The translations under genes were made by a program, and so were the position numbers. This document shows, piece by piece, positions 45,715 through 58,200 of a DNA stretch of 64,000 nt; the stretch's first letter is position 1; every line of letters begins with the position of its first letter. The notes under the pieces were generated by a model that was given only the letters and a program-made list of their open reading frames with translations, was not told the origin of the DNA and searched no databases. This DNA is from Symsagittifera roscoffensis (Eukaryota; Xenacoelomorpha; Acoela; Convolutidae): NCBI RefSeq assembly GCF_963678635.1, contig NC_087063.1, forward strand, positions 70,391,617-70,455,616, in the 5' to 3' direction.

Positions 45715-47790
45715 GTGCCAGTCGGTCATATTTGGAAGTTTGACCTTGAGAAAACGTTTAGTCTTAATTTTGAGGTGAAATCAAATTTTTCAAAAATTCG
45801 AATTGAGCATGTCATGCTCAAGTTTCTCGCGACAACTGAAAAAATCAGAAAAACAAGATCAGAAGGTTCGAACTACAATCGCGGGAAATCAGTTAAAAAT
45901 AGCAGGGGGAATTTGCTATTCGCAATTTCCGATACATAATTCGAACGAGTGTAGAGCCGTCTTATTCGTGACAGGAGACAGAAAATAATCGCGATTGAAA
46001 AGAGAGCAAATTCAAGTGGACCAGAGTAAACCTTCGGTGGAAAAGTGGACAACCGAAGTCTCCCAATGGTCCAGAATCATAGCTTATTTCTTGAGCTAAA
46101 AGTAATTCATTACAAACTTCTCGAGTTGAACTTAATTACCCATCAGTTCTAGAGTTGCTTTATAGCTTAGTTACTCAATTCTAGAGGTTGTGTCGGTATG
46201 TGAGTACCAAATTATTTTTTCTTGAGTGTGTTTTATTTTGTTATGTCGAAATAGGGAGAGTTTTTAGGTTGATCCATCTGAAATGGATCAAAGGTCCACT
46301 GTTTAATAAAAAGTAACTAAACGTAAGGTTCCGACCCTGTTTTTAACGGCGTTCGTTTATTTTAGGTATTTCGAGACCTAAGTATGAGGGCGTACTTATT
46401 TTCTAGAGTGGGGTTATTTTGGTACTGGCCCTTAAGCTGTTACAAGGATTTTAGTCTCATGTCGCAAAGGAACCAAATTAGCTCCGTTCGCTTGAGGTAG
46501 AAAAACACAAGAGATAGTGTCCCTGACTCTTGAGCCAAGAGTTATAGGGCCTATTTTTCTTTAACCTCATATGTGACTTAAATAAGCGACTGTTACATTG
46601 ATTAGCTTCGTGTAGCGAGCTTTTAAAGGTTTTCCAAATGTCTCAATCATTTTCGTAGTTACTATAATTCTACCCCTGCAATTAATATACTCTCTTCATT
46701 CATTCCTTGAACCTTTTCTATACAAAGTTTTTTGTGGAATCTACTGATATGTGCATACTCAAGATAACGGAAGATGTCCCAGGCTCGAGGCTCTGGAGAA
46801 AAATTCTCGGTCCTCTTCAGTTGTTAAGGACTTGCTCTACTGATTTATGAAAGTAACATAGCATATACACAAATTTAATAAACGAAGTAGTCTCTACACA
46901 AGCCTTCTAAAGATTCTAAACATTCTATTTGGCTGTCAGGTTTCATGTATGTTGTCGACATCAACTTGTGCTAGTCGTTCATATCTGGAAGTTTAGCCTT
47001 GTTTTGGGATAAAAAGTAATTTTTCAAATATTCGAATTGACCCTGTCATGCTCAAATTTCTCGCGACAACTGAAAATACAAAATATATTACATCAAAAGA
47101 TTCGGGATTTATTTGCGGGAAAGTCGACAGAAAACACTAAATTAAAAATGTTATTCGCTTCAGTATGAGAAGAATTGTCTTCTTCTTGATAGAGAGGATC
47201 GAGAATTCAAGAAAGGAAGTGCAATTGATTGCGCGAGAGTGAAACTTGACTGGGAAGGTGGACTGCCGAAGCTGCCCAATGGTCCAGGGAAAAAAACTTC
47301 TTGAGGTAGACTTATTTACTTCAAACTTCTACTAGAGTTGCTTTAATACTATTATTTATCTAATTCTAGAGTCGCGTCACTATGCGAGTACTTAATTTAA
47401 ATTTCTTGATTGCATTTTATGTGATTATGTTGAGATTTTTAAGTTGATCCACCTGAAATGGATCAAAGTTCCACTGTCCACTAAAAACTAACGGTATACT
47501 TAATCTTCCATACCTCTTTTTAATGGCCTTCGTGTGTTTTCGGTATAAGGAGATCTGACCATGGGGGCGTTCTTATTTCTAGGATGGGGGTGGGTATTTT
47601 GTTAGCAGCCTTTAAGCTGTAACACGGTTTGTAGTCTCATGTCGCAAGTTGACCAATTTGGCTCCGACTGAATGAGGTACAAAAACACAAGAGAGGGTGT
47701 CCCTGATCCTTGAGCCAATGGTTATAGGGCCATTTTTTCTTAGCCTCATATGTGACTAAAGTAGGCGACTGTTACAATTATCTAAAACCA
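45715..47790. repeat. Old direct repeat pair, ~1.25 kb apart
   Basis: 45715-46620 and 46970-47790 align throughout, for example CATGCTCAAGTTTCTCGCGACAACTGAAAA, then TTGATCCATCTGAAATGGATCAA (a hairpin) and GTGTCCCTGA...CTTGAGCCAA. Divergence is high. They could be ancient LTRs or a tandem duplication. Only short, unsupported frames lie inside. Confidence 0.65.
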
Positions 47791-47979
47791 CTCTGAGCCG
47801 TTGAAATGACAATAGTTTCTGATTCCTCAGTTTCTCACTCAAAAACAATTTTGGGCAATAAAAAATCTGCAACCGCCTTTAACGCAATTACTCATCAATA
47901 AATCATAATAATAAAGAGTTATAAGTATAAAATAATAGGATAATCGCGAATAAAGGATTAAAATTTAACACTCGCCCGG

Positions 47980-49565
47980 AAGTACATACCGACGGAAAAA
48001 CGCTAGGTTCTAAAGTGACTGGTCAGCGTCTAAACACAGCCTCACATGCTTTCTTGACCGTGTCTACCAAAGACACTTCAGTGTGTGGTCCTTTAACATC
48101 GGGTCGACAAATTCGTTACAACTCAAAGGCTATCGGCCAAACCGAGCAAATAAACTTATTTACATGCCAAAATAGAGAGCTCATGCCTAGGTCTGAGTTT
48201 TCCCAGACCACGAGGTCTTTCCTAAAAACAAGGCTACAACTTATTGGTCAAGTAAAATGGGAAACAAGATGAGCAGAGATGCTTTCCGAAAAAAAAAATC
48301 TCCGCTCATCCAATACTACTTATTTATTTGATTACTATTTTTTTGTTCAGTAGATAAAAACCATCATATCCATCGGAAATGGATCAACCCTTTCCCTCAA
48401 CTCAAGTAGCAAAATTCTCCCGATAGCCCTCTTGATTCTCGGGAATCGGTCCGCAACGATTGTAGCTGTACAAATGTTACAACTCGAAGCGCTCTTCCGT
48501 AAATACAGTGATTTTAATTCTGTCGTTTGCTATATCTGTTAAGCATCTTGCTTACGTCAGCAAAAACTGACCCCTCCCAATTTGTTCATTTTGTCAAACA
48601 ATCACGTTAAGTGCTAAAACAGCACATAGTCCGCCATAACTGCTAGAAATAATATTCGTTCATGTCATGAATTTTCAGGTCAGTCTGGTCGAATGTCACA
48701 GATGGATGATTCATTGACAGAATCAAAAAGACGCTCAGTCTGGGGCCAAGCTTCCCCAATTAAGTCATTTATACCACGACTTTTCAACAAAACTATCAAC
48801 TTTAAAAACACAACATATTGAATTAGCGGCAAAACAAAGATTTACGCGCACAAAAACACTCGTGTTGAATTGAAGCGCAGCGGAGCAAGTGATTGCTTAT
48901 CGCCAATACCGCGTTTGAATTTAGCTATCACACTTTATAATTGTTCTGAGTCTGCTCAAAACCCGTTCCGCTAAAAGCCCGTCTGCTAAATTAGCTAGCA
49001 CCCTAAAACAAGTGGCTAGCAACTGAATAGAGCCTTACATGCTTTATCGATCTCTATCATTACCGAATAAATGTGGTTTTACTAACCTTGGTTCGACAAA
49101 ACTGTTACTGTTCAAAGGCTATCACCTGAACTGCGCAAACTAACCTAATTGCATGGGAAAATAGTGAGCTCATGGCTGAGTCTCAGTATCGCCATGCCAT
49201 GAGGTCACACCTAAAAACAGGGCTAGTACGCTTATACTCTTCACTGTTGTTTTTGTACAAAGTTGAAAATCTGACAATGCATCGGTGATAGATCGACCCT
49301 TTCCTTCATTTCCTACCTTCTCATTATCTCCAATCAAATATGGATGTTTTTATTTTCAGTTCAGAACATCCCAGGAAGCTCAAAGTCGTTTAAGTTACAG
49401 TTTCGCAGTACAATTCCGGACATTTCCGCTCGCTCAAAATCCTGAAGCGTCCTCTTCACGACCAGGAAGGGTTGCGATTCTTCCTGTCAGCCTTCCTGAT
49501 TGGCAACATATGTCCAGTAACGATTGTAACTGAACAATCAGTAGATTTCGGAAGGTTTCTCTTCT
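47980..49565. repeat. Second old direct repeat pair, ~1.0 kb apart
   Basis: 47980-48520 and 49005-49545 share CACATGCTTT...ACC, CAAAGGCTATC, GAGCTCATG, CTAAAAACA and AACGATTGTA in order. The GATCAACCCTTTCC stretch echoes the hairpin of the previous pair, so the two arrays may share an origin. No ORF supported. Confidence 0.55.
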
Positions 49566-52059
49566 TCGAATATTGATTGTTCCGTCTTTTTCCTTGTTTC
49601 TACTGATATCGTCGTGTTGTTTCAACTGCAAAAACTGTTTCTCTGCCTTTAGAGTTGTTTTGATTTTGCAAAAAATCATAATTGTCGTTCGTCGTTCTTA
49701 AGATAAAAATTTTTAAAATTATTACATCGGTCAAAAATAACCCTTTCCATTTTTTTCAATAAACACAGTTTATCATCATAATTAACTGCGGTCAATTTCA
49801 CTGCATCGAATTCCTTTGGTTTTGTCGAACATCGTCGACAATCTTGTCAAATAGCACTTATTCCCCGGACAGTCCGGCCAACGTCCCCATTGAACTGAAA
49901 GTAACTCGTCAAAATAGTACAGTGCCATCGATGCGAATTTGAAAAAAAAATCATAAACCAAAAACAAATTGTATCTTCATCATATCAACTTACTGCGTGC
50001 TATATATGGAATCATACTTCAATGCTATAGCCTCCTAACAATCTAGAAAATCTGCACTTCAAAGAAATGTCCCAAAAAAGTATCTTTTCTGACTTCTAAA
50101 AGCAATTCCTCAAACTAAAATTCATTCTCCCAAGATTAAAAGGTGTTGAAAATCAGGACAGTCCTGCCAAAAAAAAACAACTCAAAGTATATTTCCATGT
50201 CCTGTCTCTTCTGGACTTTCAGTTCCTATTGGTCCTGAGTTTTAAATTTCAGCATCGGCGTATAGATGGAACAATGAAGTAATCGCCCTCTTGAGAGATA
50301 AGTCAAGTTTCTTCGTAACACCAGAAAGCAAACAGTTCTTTTTGAGGATTAAAATTTTTCAAGCAAACTAGAATATTTGAAATAAAACTTCTACTCAAGC
50401 TCATCTAATTGCATAGGAACTGTTTCTAAAAACACAAACAATATCACAATGTTAATTCACAATTGCATAGTTTTTTTTTCGATTTTCCATTACATCTTTT
50501 TATACTTTGTCGTTTAGAAGTTCAAAAATTTCTAAATTTTTCTCTTCTAATTGTCTTCCTACTTCTTGATACTCGGCTGTTATCATTGTTTCATCGTCTC
50601 TTTTGGTGACATCAATTTTGCAATGTGGATTTCATTTTCCTGCAATACATCAGTGGCCTTTCTCACACTGTTGGAGGCCGTTCTTCAACCTCTTTTCTCT
50701 TCTACCCTTTGTTTACAACAGGGTAGAGGGTCTACAGTAGTCTCTCTCTTCCTGCAGAAGCTCTTGTGACGGCACAACGTCACGTTTCTCTCCGGACTTT
50801 CCTTTAACATCTCATCCTTCTCTCTGCCATCACAATCGATCGTTTTTAAGTTCGTCTTCACTGCGGTAGTGACTGCAATACGATGGGTCACGAAAAATCA
50901 CTCAAAAGCTCCTGATAGGATCCAGCTGATATGAACTGCTATTGTATCTAATTAATATTGTGGACACTGAAATATGTGGAAAAATATCAGGATCTGAACA
51001 AGGCAAACATCTGGATAGTTGCTGCTACACAGAACTTTATCTCTAGGAGCAAGAGATAGACCCGCGATGTCGTAGACCAAATTTTTAAGCTTCATCAAGC
51101 CAGTAGCTGGCAATGAAGCTGCTGCGTCAGATTTCGATCCACAGGGAAAAACAATCGAAAACAAAGAGGCCATTTTAAGGTCACCGCAGAGCAAAGGCCT
51201 GAAGATGGTGGTAATCGGGAAGGGAAGATCCGAGTCTGAACGCAGACCAGCTAGGGGTAAGCAGTAGTTTTAGTCTTTTTCCTTGCTTAAGGCTGCGTGA
51301 CTTCAAATGCTGGTTTTCTGCAGAGAGAACGACTCCAATAGTGTTGCCACCTTTGTTGTCCTAAATGGATTATTTAACCAAACCTGTCAAAGAAACTTGT
51401 TTTAGACGATTTAAAACATCTAAATTATGAACAGAACAGTTTTCAAAAAGAATAAAAATTTACGACAACCCAACAACGTTATTGTAACAAAATTTTGATA
51501 ATTTTGTGCCGGAAAAGGGAGTTTTTTAAATCAAGCGGCGCATGCATTTTAACTAAGGCCCTTGAGAATTGAACTGCGCCAAGTAAAAAACGAGATGAAA
51601 AGAGGACTTTAGAAAACATAGCTATGGCAAAGGAGGCAGTGAGAGGATGCTCGATAAAAATGGTGGTTCTCAATCAAATACTATCAAAGCCAGGAAGAGA
51701 GGTGCAAGGTTTCCAGGCTCGAAAAAAAGCGCACAAATAAGCTTGAGAAGCTCTCATAGAGACAGGTTAATTCTTTGAAAAACCTGAGCAAAAGGTCGGT
51801 AAAATTTTTGTTAAACGTAATTTTGCCATTATGGGTAAACGAAGTGTCAAGTTTCGGACCAAATTTGAAAAGTGGTAAATCCGAAAAGTGATAAATTCAA
51901 ATGAATGAACTTCATTTCCTTTCTGAAGTTGATAGTTTTTTTGCCAGAACTTGAAGTCACATAAGGTACCAGGTGAAAAATTATGTGAAAAAGAAGCGGC
52001 AGCTAATTCTCCTGCATGCAAAAAAAAACTTAAACGGACCCCGTTGGACAAAGAAATTG
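49566..52059. other. Gene-poor DNA
   Basis: No supported gene, RNA or bounded element. Short frames near 50551, 50685, 50952 and 51767 lack domains or conserved-looking composition. Confidence 0.4.
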
Positions 52060-52079
52060 AAAAAGCTAGAAAATTTATG

Positions 52080-52560
52080 AAGGACAATGGTCTTCTGGCT
52101 GTACTGTTTGATATGAGTGTAAGTTTTTGAGTACGGAAAACATCACATACGAAGCAAAACTACAGGAGCTAGTGCAGTCAGAGCAATTCAGTGAGCAAAA
52201 ACATCTCACATATAGTGTGGTCAGGAAAATTGAAAGAGACATAAAAAATAACTTGTCATGAAAAAGAAAGTTGAGATCAGTGATCCACTCTACACTAGGT
52301 TGAGGTCAACTGGGGTTCAGCCCGCCAGGTTGTTTTGTTTGACGAATTTTCATTGAGAGAGGACGCCTCTTCGAACGGTTCTTTCTCTGCCTGGTAGCTC
52401 AAACGACGATCTCAATAAAGTCATGGCCAAGTATTTTTGGAAAATTGAGGGGGCAAACATTAAAATGGATAAGCCATTGGCGGCTTCGGAATTCCTGGAA
52501 AAAATTGTATTGGAATCCTATGAAAAAACGAATTTACCTTGATGTGAAAAGTTCGAAAAC
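52080..52560 (+). mobile_element. Penelope-like reverse-transcriptase remnant
   Basis: In one forward frame, STGVQPARLFCLTNFH, RTPLRTVLSLPGSSNDDL and later PLAASEFLEKIVLESYE resemble the RLYGLPKIHK / PLRPIVS / GS-x-Y-L / FLEKI series of Penelope-type and related RTs. Several in-frame stops are present and no YxDD box is left. Upstream frames (KLQELVQSEQFSEQKH) fit the region before the fingers. Confidence 0.5.
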
Positions 52561-53099
52561 ACCCGCTCGAGGAAGCTTTTGAAATAGCGCTAAAAAGAGT
52601 ACGAACATGCTATGCAGCTATAATTGGCACGCAAGACAATGAAAACAATTAATGGCAGTAAAGGGTCTTTCTGATTTTGTACCCAATCAATCAAGTGTTT
52701 TAGTTCTCATTTAGAAACTTGAAATGAAAAACTCCTTCAATCATAAGTCGAACAATGACGTTCCTTATTTCTTAGTTGATGAATTAAGAGAAGAAATTGT
52801 TTTTTCAAATTTTTCTAAAGATTTTTTTGTTCCTTGTTGTTTTGATTTTCAAAGAACAGAGAAAATGTATGTCTGAGCCCCCTTTTTTATCAGTCAATCA
52901 GTTTTCTATTTTTTAGTTAAGCATTTTTGACCATATTTATATGCTATGTGAAAAAAATTCTTATCCGGAGCTCAAACATGAAAAAAAAACACCTAAGATC
53001 AAAAAATTATGGGTTTTGAAAATTGCTGATTTTGCTATATTGGAATAAATTATCTGTAATAAATGGTGCTCTAATACCATCCCGCACTCAGTAAAAAGA

Positions 53100-53300
53100 G
53101 AAAATAATCGATTATTATTGATTAAAAATGGATTCTAATGTTACTTATTTTCAAAATAGAAAAATCATTATAATCGATTATAATCGATTAAAATCGATTA
53201 CTTTTTGAACGTTTTTTTTACCTCAAATTTTATTGAATTATAATCAACTATAATGGACTATAATCTATTATAATGGATTTTAACCCATTATAATTTAAAA
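53100..53300. repeat. AT-rich short-period repeats (ATAATCGATT)
   Basis: Clustered self-complementary ATTATAATCGATTATAAT and TATAATGGATT units; related units recur near 54545-54680. Simple-sequence DNA with cruciform potential. Confidence 0.5.
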
Positions 53301-53614
53301 ACATCATCGCTTCATTTAATTTTATTTTTGTTTTGTTTTATGGGCTTTTCAGTTGGCGAATTTAGTGTGGGGGAGGCAGGAGTTTGGCGGGGGGGGGGTG
53401 CGCCCTCTTCAGATATTGGAGATTAGAGCCCTTGCCGACCCGATACATCAATTCTGAGGGGGGAGCGCGCACCGAAAAAACTCGATTTTTTGGTCAATTT
53501 TTTTCAAAAAGTGCCTAAAATTGCTTTTCTGGCCTGCTTTTAAAAATCTATTCAACCTAAAAAATCCCCCTACAATCCTCCTTCGAGAAAATCCTAGATC
53601 CGCCCCTGTCAATA

Positions 53615-54496
53615 CCCGGGTTGACCAAAAATGTTTATCATACAATTCTACATATAAAAATTGTATGATAGGTGTTTTCTCCATAAACCAAAAGGTAGTT
53701 TTTTGTTTCCTAATTTTTTTTTCTGAAAAATTTTGGGTTGTGTTTGCAACCGAACACAAGTGACAAAGACCTTGGTTACTCAAAGCACCAAAGGTTGGAC
53801 GGTTTTACAATTTCAATGCATGATAAACGACCTGAATTGTCTTCTAGATGTTTTTCACAAATCATATAACAAAAATAACAAAATTTTAATTTTTGGCAAA
53901 ATTTTTCAGAGATGAATATTTTAAATTTTTGAATTTTCAAACTATCAGACTTTCATCAAGGCATACATAAACATACCATTCAAAAGAAATAGGAATTTTC
54001 AGCGTTTTCGAAAAAAAAATTTAAAGTCGAAAGAAAAACAAAGCCAATATTATCGTATCCAGGACTACGTACGTTATGCACACAAAAAATTAAATTTTGC
54101 ATGCATAAAAAAATTTCGGAAAATGTTTGTTTGCGTATAAAATTCGATTGGCGGTTGAAAAAAAAACAAAAAAAATTGGGGTAAGTTTTCAAAATTACTT
54201 AAAAAAATAATTGTAACGCCGTCAAAAAATGCCGGTCATACAATTTTCGTATTTGGAAATTGTATGAAAAGCATTTTTTCAAAAAAAAAATATTTTTAAT
54301 CAGTTTTTTTTGTCACCAGTCTGTTCAACTGTTCTCAAAAATGTTTTAATTTTTTTTCTATTGTTTTTCGAAGATGTATGAAAATTGTATGACCAGCATT
54401 TTCTCTATACACTTGATGTATGGATTTGTATGATAATGATTTTTGTTGTATGGAATTGTATGATAAGCATTTTCGGTGTATGGAGGTCAACCCGGG
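53615..54496. mobile_element. Tc1/mariner-type MITE, 882 bp
   Basis: Perfect 12 bp terminal inverted repeats CCCGGGTTGACC / GGTCAACCCGGG, flanked on both sides by TA, the Tc1/mariner target duplication. Subterminal TATCATACAATT-type repeats extend the inversion imperfectly. No transposase frame. Confidence 0.8.
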
Positions 54497-54689
54497 TAGC
54501 TAAAGATTAAATTGAATTCGATTTCACTGTGTTTTCTGCAGAATAGCTGAAATTATAATCCATTATAATTGATTTTTTGTGAGATAATATTTTGATAGAA
54601 TAAGCTAAGATAACCTATTATGATAGATTATAAGAGATTTTCGGAAAAAGTATAATCAATATAGTAGTATGCATATAGTGCGTTAGGAT

Positions 54690-54835
54690 CGGGGGGGGGG
54701 GGGGGTTGTCATACATGGATGACCATTAGGTATAAATTATAATGGTCACCATGTATTAAATGATCAGCAATGGTCACCATGTAATAATCCTAATTGTCAC
54801 CATGTATAATTTTATACCTAATATCCCTCATGTAA
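54690..54835. repeat. G run followed by three ATGGTCACCAT-type palindromes
   Basis: After a G(15) run, the near-perfect palindrome ATGGTCACCAT occurs twice and TTGTCACCAT once at ~35 bp spacing. These sit between inverted copies of TAGGTATAAATTATA / TATAATTTTATACCTA. It could be a small fold-back element or a binding-site array. Confidence 0.5.
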
Positions 54836-55216
54836 AACTTCGGTATATTATTGAGTATTCCCACTGAACGTTGTGGTTACATGTTTGGTGCGGGAAAGGA
54901 TTTGCCAAATCTTCGTTCTGAAAGCAGCTGGAGTGTTTAACTGCGCTATAGACTGTTTGCTCAATTCTTCTTAAAACTTTGATTCAAACTCAAATTACAT
55001 ACAAATACATACAAAAGTATGCTAAAGACACTATCGCTTAAATGAAATTGTTTATATCCCAGATTAATTGAGTTCCAAAGCTGAACAAAATCTCGCACTT
55101 AAATACACACTAAACACGGAATAGCGGTAGGTCAAATTTTATGTACAGACAATTCTCATATTAAATAACTGAATTTTATTTACTATACAAAAGTTAATGT
55201 GGTGTTTTTTTGTGTT
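54836..55216. other. Intergenic
   Basis: AT-rich, downstream of the PolB pseudogene; no feature recognised. Confidence 0.4.
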
Positions 55217-58200
55217 TTAATCTATTCGTCGATTTTTTGACCGTGGTTCTTCTACTTCAACTGCTTCATAATCGAAAAACGAATCGTTGAAGAATGACGA
55301 CTCGTCCTCATCGGAAGTATTGGCCTCCAGATCCGCGATATTGCCGCTATCAATATCACTGTCGTTGGTTTCTGCTGCCCGAATCAGACCGGGGGTCTGG
55401 AGTTTGCCAACTGCTATTGACCTGGTCCATCAGTTGTCGAAGCGGGCGATGTGGTTGTGTGTTCTCAACAGCAAAACTATCCTCAGAGTATTCATCATCA
55501 ATTTCCGGATGGTCCCAATCAACGTTTTGAGTGTTAGCGAATTCTTCAGACACCCCATCTAGGAAATCGTCACAATCCCACGACACTGGCTGTTGACGAT
55601 CTTCAAAAAATGGCATCCATTTTTCCAAATCGTCATTGTCAGTTGGGTCAGAAGTAACAGCGGCTGTGTTGTCATCACTATCATCAATGCCAATCACAGT
55701 TTGACCCACGATGTTTTTGTGACCGTAGGGAAGAGTCTGCTGACCATCATCGAGGATGTAGCGTTTGTCATCAAAAGCTGATAACGATGTTTTCGTCGAA
55801 GTCACTGTTTGCAGATTGTGTGACTCGGATGCGATTCGACTGTTTTCAGTTTTGAATAACGAGCCAGAGGTCAAGGTGTCTCGATATCGCTGATGACTCA
55901 ACATCTTCTGAGCAGCTTTGGATACACCTTTCGCCGATAATTTTCTGCAGTCTAAAAATTTATTTATTTGATTACTAATCAATTTTTTGATGATCACTAA
56001 TGTGTGGTGGTAAAAAAACCAAATGCGATGTTTTTTTAAGAGCTAAATCATGTTAACTTGAAGGCCAGGTGCAACAAAAAAAAATACATGAAGGCCAGGT
56101 GTGACCTTAAAAATTAGTCATCATTAAAAAAAAACAACAATCGACCAACACAAAAAAAAAATCCCCGACAAAAAAATTTAAAAAAAATTTTTTTACCGAC
56201 AAAAAAAAATTTTTTCAAAAAAATTTTCGCCCACAAAAAAAAACAAAAAATCGCCCACAAAAAAAAAAAAAAATCGCCCACAAAAAAAAACCAAAAATTT
56301 TCAAAAAAATTATTTTTTTTCGCCTAAAAAGTTTTTTCCAATTTTTTTTCAAAACAAAAAACACTTTTTCGCCCGAAATTTTTTTTCGAACAAAAAAAAA
56401 TTTTTTTTCAAAAAAAAAAAAAAAAAATTTCGCCCACAAAAAAAACAGCCAACAAAAAAAAATTTTCAAAAAAAAATTATACTTTTTCGCCTAAAAAGTT
56501 TTTTCCAAATTTCTTTTTTTTTTTTGATAAAATTACATTTTTTCTCCCACAATTAAAAATTGCCTTCCGAAGAAAAAAATCACAAAAAATCAAAATTTTT
56601 TGAAATTCGTGCTCACAAATAAGGCAAATAGAAATTAATTACCTCTGGACAAAATGGAAAAAAGCTTGGGTTTGAGGGATATAAACTCGGTTATAATGTC
56701 TCCTGGAAACTCATCCTTGAATTTTAAAACAACCATTTTGTTTTTCGGGTCGTAGAGAGGGTGGTTCTTCGGGTAATTTGACAAGTCAAGTTCATTCAAA
56801 TTATTCCTTTTTTCGGAAATTTCTCGGTACAAATCTTCACTTTTGACTTGGTACAGGAGACTGTCTGTATCAGAATACAGTAGTTGACATTCAAAATTTG
56901 GTTTCATTATATCGTAATGAAATTTATACATGTGAAACTTTGCTAACTCAAGAACACTAGCTCCCACAATTGTTGGGACATCCCAATAGATTTTTGTTGG
57001 ATTCGAAGTGAACGCTATTTTACGCTGCCAAGTTTTCTCCAAAAATTTTGTAGGATTTAAATTCGAATGCACTAATTTCTCGCAAAGCGGCATGATAATC
57101 TCTAACTATCCGAACAAGCATCCGTTTGCGCTTCGACTCGCATGTTTTCCCATAAGCACAATTGTTCAGTAGTTTGTACAATTCCTCCTCAAACTTATTT
57201 CTAGCTTGTTGTCGTTTAATCGTGTTCAATGTGATGTATGGTTCTAACCATGCTTCTTGTTCAAACTTCAGCACACGGTGCACTTTTTTTAACTTTAAGT
57301 CCCAACCTAACAAACAATTGCAATAGTTTGTAATGAATTGTACAGTTTGACTTGTCATGCAGCGTCTGCAGTAACTTTTTGGTCTTTCCAATTGAACGTC
57401 TTGCAATGTCTTGATTTTTCATCTGCTCGAGTAAATTTGTTTGGTAGGGACTCAACCAATCCTGGGGTACACTTTCTTAAGTAGGAGCTAAAGGGTAATC
57501 TTGATGATCCTCATGCAGTTCTTCTGGGTACTCGAGATCAACTTCCAATAAAAATCCAATCAAAGAGTCTTCAGTCATGTTGAGGATTTGGTTCACAATC
57601 ACCTCGTCTTCTATATGCTCTATTAACTCAAAGTTACGCACCGGTAATTTCTCCGTTTGCATGACGCCGCCATAGAGGTTATTTGCATCGATCATAAACC
57701 CGTAGGTGCTAGGTTGATCTGGGTTGAAGTCGGGGCATTCTTTGTTGTTGGCTTTGAAAAAGCGACTATGGAACACGGATGCAGTACCACCTCGCATCAT
57801 ATTCTCGACCATTTCGAGATGCCTGCGGTCTGATAAAAGCTGAACATTCGAGTCTTTGCAGATACGTTTGAAGGCGTCTCCAGCTAAGTTTGAAGCACTA
57901 AAATGGTGCGCGCAGTCCAGACCATAAGTTTGGTGACTAATCCTCCAAGTTTTGACATTTGAACATTCTAAAAATTTTCCTTGCATGTTCCAGATCCGCT
58001 TGTGAAACTGCAACTTTTCCTCCATTCAAAACATCGGACCAATTTTGCAAAGGAGGCAATACTTTTTCTGCAAATTTTTTCTTTTTGGTCATGTACGAAT
58101 AAGGGTAGAAACCTTTTTGTCGTATCAGACACCGTTGCTCCTCCGTTTCGTTTGCAAAATACTTGTTCAAAATTGACATTTTTGCCGCTGGTAGATTATC

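Noticed and set aside
53100-53300. Regulatory array of ATAATCGATT sites
   Set aside because: Better explained as AT-rich simple sequence; unit spacing is irregular.
56130-56560. 84-codon Phe/Lys-rich minus-strand frame
   Set aside because: Pure low-complexity poly-A/poly-T translation inside the likely intron.
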